NCBI GenBank assembly: GCA_905234475.1
Contig: CAJOHX010000001.1
Location: forward strand, 1-64,000
DNA from: an uncultured Bacteroidales bacterium
GTDB taxonomy: Bacteria > Bacteroidota > Bacteroidia > Bacteroidales > UBA932
Direction: 5' to 3'
Length of the DNA: 64,000 bases
Position numbers and translations under genes: made by a program. The notes beneath the pieces were generated by a model. That model did no database searches. It worked only from the letters and a program-made list of their open reading frames with translations, and was not told the origin of the DNA. This document shows, one piece after another, positions 60,108-64,000 of this stretch. Positions within the stretch are counted from its first letter, which is position 1. Each line of letters opens with the position of its first letter.

Positions 60108-61361
60108 TCAGTCAAAGAATCCGGGTTGTTTGTAGGGGATGCCGAGCTCCCGGTCCACGGTGGCGATGATGCCCTGGACCTGGCCCATCGCGAACATGCG
60201 TCCGAGCAGCGTATAGCCGGCGTTATGGCCGTGGGCCGACTCGTCCATGATGCCTCCGGGCCGGTCGGTGAAGGTCATCCCGTGGTCCACGCGCATCGGC
60301 AGGCCCGGATTCTCCTTCTCGAAGATGCGGACCAGCTCGACCAGGTCCGCCCGGCCGCCGAGGTGCGAGGCCTCGGTGAAGTCCCCGTTGGGGAAAATGT
60401 GGCAGGAGCGCAGGTGCACGAAATGGGTGCGGGAGGCAAATTTCCGGGCCAGGGCGACGACGTCGTTGTAGGCCCCGGCGGAAAGGGATCCAGCGCAGAA
60501 AGTCAGGCCGTTGTGCTTGTTGGGGACTGCATTCAGGAACCAGTCGATGTCCTCTTCGGTGCGCACGATGCGCGGAAGCCCCAGGATCTCGATGGGCGGG
60601 TCGTCCGGATGGACGCACAGGTCCATTCCGCACTCGTCGCAAACAGGCATGACGGCTTCCAGGAAATATTTCATATTGGCCCGGAGGGCCGCCTTGTCGA
60701 TGCCCTTGTACAGGTCCAGGAACTCCCGGAACTTCTGGACGGGCGCCTCGTCGTTCTCGCTGAAATTGCCGCTCACGAAGCCCTGGGTCTTGATGACGAT
60801 GGTCTCCACCAGCTGGTGGTCCTTCTCCGGGGTCATCGTCGCCGCGAGCGCTTCGGCCTCGGCGAGAACGTTCCGTCCTTCGCCCACGCCGTCCGGGAAC
60901 CGGAACCGGGCCCACTCCTCACGTGCGCCCGGGCGCTTGAGGATATAAATATCGAAATAAGCGAACTCGGCGTAGTTGAAATACAAGTTCGTCGAGCCGT
61001 TCGGGTTCTGGTGGAAAAGATCCGTCCGGGCCCAGTCCAGCACCGGCATGAAATTGTAGCAGATGCAGTGGATCCCCTCGGCGGCGAGGTTGCGGAGGGA
61101 CTGCCTGTAGACTTCGATCTGCTCGTCCCGGTCGGGACCGCCATACTTGATGGTCTCCACCACGGGGAGCGACTCTACGACGCTCCACCGCATGCCGTAA
61201 CTTTCAATGTATGAACGAAGTTCGTGAATCTTTTCCCGCGTCCACACCTGACCCAGCGGGACGTCGTGCAGGGCGGTCACGATGCCTTCCACCCCGATTT
61301 GTCTGAGCATGGCAAGCGTGATCTGATCCTTCTTGCCAAACCATCTCCAGGTTTTGATCAT
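60108..61361 (-). CDS. uxuA: Mannonate dehydratase
   Basis: Converts D-mannonate to 2-keto-3-deoxygluconate, the step after UxuB. The 417 residues start MIKTWRWFGKKDQITLAMLR, the usual UxuA N-terminus (TWRWFGP-like). They contain GIHCICYNFMPVLDWARTDL, LCVHPDDPPIEILGLPRI, THFVHLRSC and MRVDHGMTFTD, whose His, Cys and Asp residues bind the metal (Fe or Mn). It leads the uxuA-uxuB pair from its own promoter, 20 nt downstream of the GH115 stop. Confidence 0.96.
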   Translation of the reverse strand: MIKTWRWFGKKDQITLAMLRQIGVEGIVTALHDVPLGQVWTREKIHELRSYIESYGMRWSVVESLPVVETIKYGGPDRDEQIEVYRQSLRNLAAEGIHCICYNFMPVLDWARTDLFHQNPNGSTNLYFNYAEFAYFDIYILKRPGAREEWARFRFPDGVGEGRNVLAEAEALAATMTPEKDHQLVETIVIKTQGFVSGNFSENDEAPVQKFREFLDLYKGIDKAALRANMKYFLEAVMPVCDECGMDLCVHPDDPPIEILGLPRIVRTEEDIDWFLNAVPNKHNGLTFCAGSLSAGAYNDVVALARKFASRTHFVHLRSCHIFPNGDFTEASHLGGRADLVELVRIFEKENPGLPMRVDHGMTFTDRPGGIMDESAHGHNAGYTLLGRMFAMGQVQGIIATVDRELGIPYKQPGFFD

Positions 61362-61369
61362 AGTAATGA

Positions 61370-61377
61370 CAAATATA
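61370..61377 (-). promoter_or_regulatory. Bacteroidota -7 box for uxuA-uxuB
   Basis: The minus strand reads TATATTTG, 8 nt before the uxuA ATG, suggesting a very short leader. It lies directly next to the GH115 stop codon. Confidence 0.6.
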
Positions 61378-61381
61378 GGAA

Positions 61382-63916
61382 TTATTCGCCAATCCGCCTA
61401 GCGGGGGATTCCTCGCCGAAGAGGAACTGCGGCGTATAGCCGCCGTAGTCCAGCACGACCTTTTCGAACACGATGCCGGGGTCCAGCGGACGCAGGACGA
61501 GCTCCGTCCAGCCGCCCGTCGCGGGCAGCTCGGAGACCGTCTCCACCACGCGGCGCGCGACGGTCGGGTAATAGACGGAATAAATGTTCTGCGGATCCTC
61601 GTTGAGGCGTTCGTTGAAGAATTGCGTCTGCTTCGCCCCGCTCAGGTCCACCTCGTAGCGGTGGCCGCTGTTGTTGAAGGCGAGGGTGGACTTGGTTACG
61701 ACGTGTACCTTGACGGATGCCGTGCCCTCCGGCAGCTGCACGCGGAAGCGCAGGGCCCCGCCCTCCACGGGCAGGGTATAAGGCATCAGCGCCACGCCGC
61801 TGAGCGTCCGGCCCATGTCCGGGATCACGGTCCAGGCCGTGCCTTCCGCGGCGGTCGCCGCGAAATAATGCTCCGCCTCGATGGCGGTGTAGCCGCGCGG
61901 GTCGGCTTCGAAACAGAAGCCGCCGGGCGCGACCTCGCCGATGCGTTTTACCGTCGGCAGGCGGTCTGCGGGGAAGTTGTCGTTCCACGAGAAATAGCCG
62001 ATGTGCTTCTGGGTCATCATGCCGTCCCACTTGCCGCCGGACATCTCTTTGTTGTACTGCTCCATCAGGAACGCGTCGCGCGCGAAACAAGCCTCCACGC
62101 GGTCTGCCCAGGCGTCGGCGGCCGGGTCTCCCTTGGCGTAGAGGTCGTGGTTCTTCGCCTGCGCGTAGTACATCTCATAGATGTTGGCGAGGGCCTGCAC
62201 CGGGAAGAGGATGACCTGCCGGTAGGCGTCACGGCACGCGGGGTCCAGGGCGAGGAACTGCCGCAGCGCCTCGGCTTCCAGCCGGGCGAAATCGTCACAG
62301 ACGCGGCGGAATTCGCCGGAGGCGAGGTCGTAGGTGGTGCGGTCCATCATTTCGGCCGTGGTGCGGCCGCTGTACTTGCTGTAGAGGTTGAGGATGCGCG
62401 CCGCTTCGTCGGCCTGGTCTTCGCCGAAGGCCGACGCGCAGAAGGCGCGCGTGTGGTCCAGCAGGTTTTCGACGGTGAAGGCCTCCGGCCGGCGGGCCAT
62501 CGACAGGAACAGGTCGATGGGATATTCCATCGGCTTGAGGTCGCCGACGTTGAGCACCCAGAGCTTGTCCACGCCGTAGGCGTACGTCAGCTGGAGCTGC
62601 TCCCACATATTCTGGATCGGTGTGATATTCAGCCATTTGGAATTGCGCGGAGCGCCCACGTAGTCGACATGGTAGTAGATGCCCCAGCCGCCCTTGCGCT
62701 TGCGCTCTTCGGCGGTGGGGAGCTTGCGCACGTCGCCCCAGTTGTCGTCGCTCAGCAGGATCGTGACGTCGTCGGGCACGCGCAGGCCCAGGTCGTAGTA
62801 CTGCTGGACTTCCTTGTACAGCGCCCACACCTGCGGACGCTCCTCCGCGGGCCGGCCGGTCACCTTGCGGATGATCTTGCGCTGGTTCTTGATGATGCTC
62901 TCCAGCAGGCTGATGTATTTGGCTTCCTCCCCTTCCTTGCCCAGGGCGGCGTCGCCGTCGCCCCGCATGCCGATGGTGATCAGGTCCTCCGTGTCCTTCG
63001 CGCGCTCCATGCCTTCGGTGAAGAAGCGGTCGAGGACCTTCCGGTTGGCGGTGTAGTCCCAGGGCCCCTCCGCACCGTCCTTGCGCACCCATTCCTGGTG
63101 GTTGCGCGCCATGGGCTCATGGTGCGAGGTGCCCATGATGATGCCCATGTCGTCGGCCGTGCGGCTGTTCTCGGGATCGTCGGCATAGAAGGACCAGCCC
63201 CACATGGCGGGCCAGAGGAAATTGGCCTTCAGGCGCAGCAGGAGCTCGAACACGCGGGCATAGAAGCGGTGGTCGCCGTAGTCGGTGCCGTAGGTGTTCT
63301 TGACCCAGCCGGTCAGGCAGGGCGCCTCGTCGTTGAGGAAGATGCCACGGTAGCGCACGGCGGGCGGGTCGGTCCGGTAGACGCCCGGCGCGAGGAAGAG
63401 CTCCTCCTGATGCTTCACTGGCACGTCGGCCCAGTCGTACCAGGGCGACACGCCGATCTGCTCGGAGATCTCGTAGAGGCCGTAGATGGTCCCGCGCATG
63501 TCGGCGCCCACGATCACCAAAGCGTCGTCATAGCCCGGCACGCGGTCGCCGAGGGTGGCGAGCAGATAGCTCTCATACTGCCCCTGCAGCGGGGAAATAT
63601 CCACCAGCCCCCGGGCGGCCAGGTCCCGGACCAGCGGACTGTCCGCGGTCCCGGCCAGGATGGCGCGCTTGCCCGCCGAAGGGGCTTTCCGCCCGCAGAC
63701 GCGGGCAAAGTCCCCGCGCAGCGTCTCCGCGGCGATCTGCACCCCCTTCGGATCGGCAGGGTCCGTGACGACGGCGGCGGGCACGCCGCCTTCAATCAGG
63801 GAAAAACGGCCCGGGCCCGGGGCGGTGCCGGTAATGTGCGGGAAGTCGATGGCGCCGGACGGCAGGGCGGCGGACAGGAGGGTCGCCAGACAGGCGAAAA
63901 TGCGCAGGATCTTCAT
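61382..63916 (-). CDS. GH115 xylan alpha-glucuronidase, secreted
   Basis: Removes (4-O-methyl-)glucuronic acid from xylan, including internal side groups. The 844 residues begin with a type I signal peptide (MKILRIFACLATLLSAALPS, cleavage near GA). Family landmarks are VIVGADMRGTIYGLYEISEQ, GVSPWYDWADVPV, RGIFLNDEAP, LLRLKANFLWPAMWGWSF, GTSHHEPMARNHQEW, LLSDDNWGDVRKLP and FSWNDNFPADRLP. The N-terminal domain, barrel and C-terminal beta-sandwich domain are all present. Downstream on the same strand are uxuA and uxuB, which degrade the released glucuronate after isomerisation. Confidence 0.93.
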   Translation of the reverse strand: MKILRIFACLATLLSAALPSGAIDFPHITGTAPGPGRFSLIEGGVPAAVVTDPADPKGVQIAAETLRGDFARVCGRKAPSAGKRAILAGTADSPLVRDLAARGLVDISPLQGQYESYLLATLGDRVPGYDDALVIVGADMRGTIYGLYEISEQIGVSPWYDWADVPVKHQEELFLAPGVYRTDPPAVRYRGIFLNDEAPCLTGWVKNTYGTDYGDHRFYARVFELLLRLKANFLWPAMWGWSFYADDPENSRTADDMGIIMGTSHHEPMARNHQEWVRKDGAEGPWDYTANRKVLDRFFTEGMERAKDTEDLITIGMRGDGDAALGKEGEEAKYISLLESIIKNQRKIIRKVTGRPAEERPQVWALYKEVQQYYDLGLRVPDDVTILLSDDNWGDVRKLPTAEERKRKGGWGIYYHVDYVGAPRNSKWLNITPIQNMWEQLQLTYAYGVDKLWVLNVGDLKPMEYPIDLFLSMARRPEAFTVENLLDHTRAFCASAFGEDQADEAARILNLYSKYSGRTTAEMMDRTTYDLASGEFRRVCDDFARLEAEALRQFLALDPACRDAYRQVILFPVQALANIYEMYYAQAKNHDLYAKGDPAADAWADRVEACFARDAFLMEQYNKEMSGGKWDGMMTQKHIGYFSWNDNFPADRLPTVKRIGEVAPGGFCFEADPRGYTAIEAEHYFAATAAEGTAWTVIPDMGRTLSGVALMPYTLPVEGGALRFRVQLPEGTASVKVHVVTKSTLAFNNSGHRYEVDLSGAKQTQFFNERLNEDPQNIYSVYYPTVARRVVETVSELPATGGWTELVLRPLDPGIVFEKVVLDYGGYTPQFLFGEESPARRIGE

Positions 63917-63943
63917 ACGGAACAGGCTTAGTTCAGTTCATGA

Positions 63944-63951
63944 CAAATATA
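63944..63951 (-). promoter_or_regulatory. Bacteroidota -7 box for GH115
   Basis: The minus strand reads TATATTTG, 27 nt before the GH115 ATG. Confidence 0.65.
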
Positions 63952-63973
63952 CCAAATCCCGCGAAAAAAACCG

Positions 63974-63981
63974 TATCTTTG
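63974..63981 (+). promoter_or_regulatory. Outward-facing Bacteroidota -7 box at the window edge
   Basis: TATCTTTG on the plus strand points out of the window, so a divergent gene should begin just beyond 64000. It is divergent from GH115 and could share regulation with it, for example a transporter or xylan locus gene. Confidence 0.55.
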
Positions 63982-64000
63982 TACAAACCGCTTGAGACGT

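Noticed and set aside
1..64000. CRISPR arrays, tRNA and rRNA genes
   Set aside because: No regularly spaced repeats, no cloverleaf-like sequence with a T-arm GTTCGA(A/T) context, and no rRNA-like sequence were seen on reading. A tRNAscan-type search would be decisive.

Overview
The window is GC-rich DNA from a member of the Bacteroidota, most likely an uncultured gut or rumen Bacteroidales. Three things support this. It carries Sus-type starch genes (SusE/F-like, SusG-like with a CBM58-type insert, SusA-like and SusB-like enzymes). Many genes are preceded by the Bacteroidota -7 promoter box TAnnTTTG, mostly TATCTTTG, TATATTTG or TAACTTTG. It also has the Bacteroidota gene strings coaX-OMP-TPR-lptC-ppiD and sufS-sufE-sufT. 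No rRNA, tRNA, CRISPR array or insertion sequence was recognised.

Layout. 1-11943 (+) is one tightly packed glycan operon: a SusE/F-like surface starch-binding protein cut by the window edge, a frameshifted SusG-like amylase, a GH53 galactanase, two further GH13 enzymes, a GH97 alpha-glucosidase and a compact GH77 amylomaltase. Surface binding and cutting would feed periplasmic trimming and then cytoplasmic maltodextrin processing. 12123-15144 is a secDF fusion gene with a 2-nt lesion. 15150-20106 is bounded by two 73-nt identical inverted copies of a hairpin repeat and holds dnaE (-) divergent from a putative toxin-antitoxin pair (+). 20118-25697 (-) is a porin, imelysin, di-haem oxidoreductase and CcsBA-type cytochrome c maturation operon, which looks like a metal or iron handling unit. 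25871-27631 is a beta-helix lipoprotein behind a sigma-54-like promoter.

27710-42108 is mostly housekeeping: a DUF4923 protein, a ThiL relative that has lost its kinase motifs, glyS, folK, sufT, sufE, sufS, ruvA, mnmG, ybeY, a TonB-family protein, hflX, sdhB, sdhA and ruvB. 42109-51711 holds an AT-rich intergenic stretch, then mfd, coaX and the envelope string OMP-TPR-lptC-ppiD. 51931-55929 holds a secreted endonuclease-like protein, galK, ychF and a CpXC protein. 56012-63916 (-) is a glucuronoxylan-type catabolic region: GH43, a GPH-type symporter, uxuB, uxuA and a secreted GH115 alpha-glucuronidase.

Three themes cut across the window. First, four genes (susG-like, secDF, ruvA and the symporter) have a clean frame break inside an otherwise well-conserved protein; at least two are housekeeping genes, so sequencing or assembly indels are a real possibility. 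Second, short palindromic repeats are scattered between genes, and two copies lie in frame inside coding sequences (the CcsBA gene and the endonuclease gene). Third, a perfect parS-like 14-mer in mnmG and a cluster of DnaA-box-like words before mfd hint, weakly, at an origin-proximal location.
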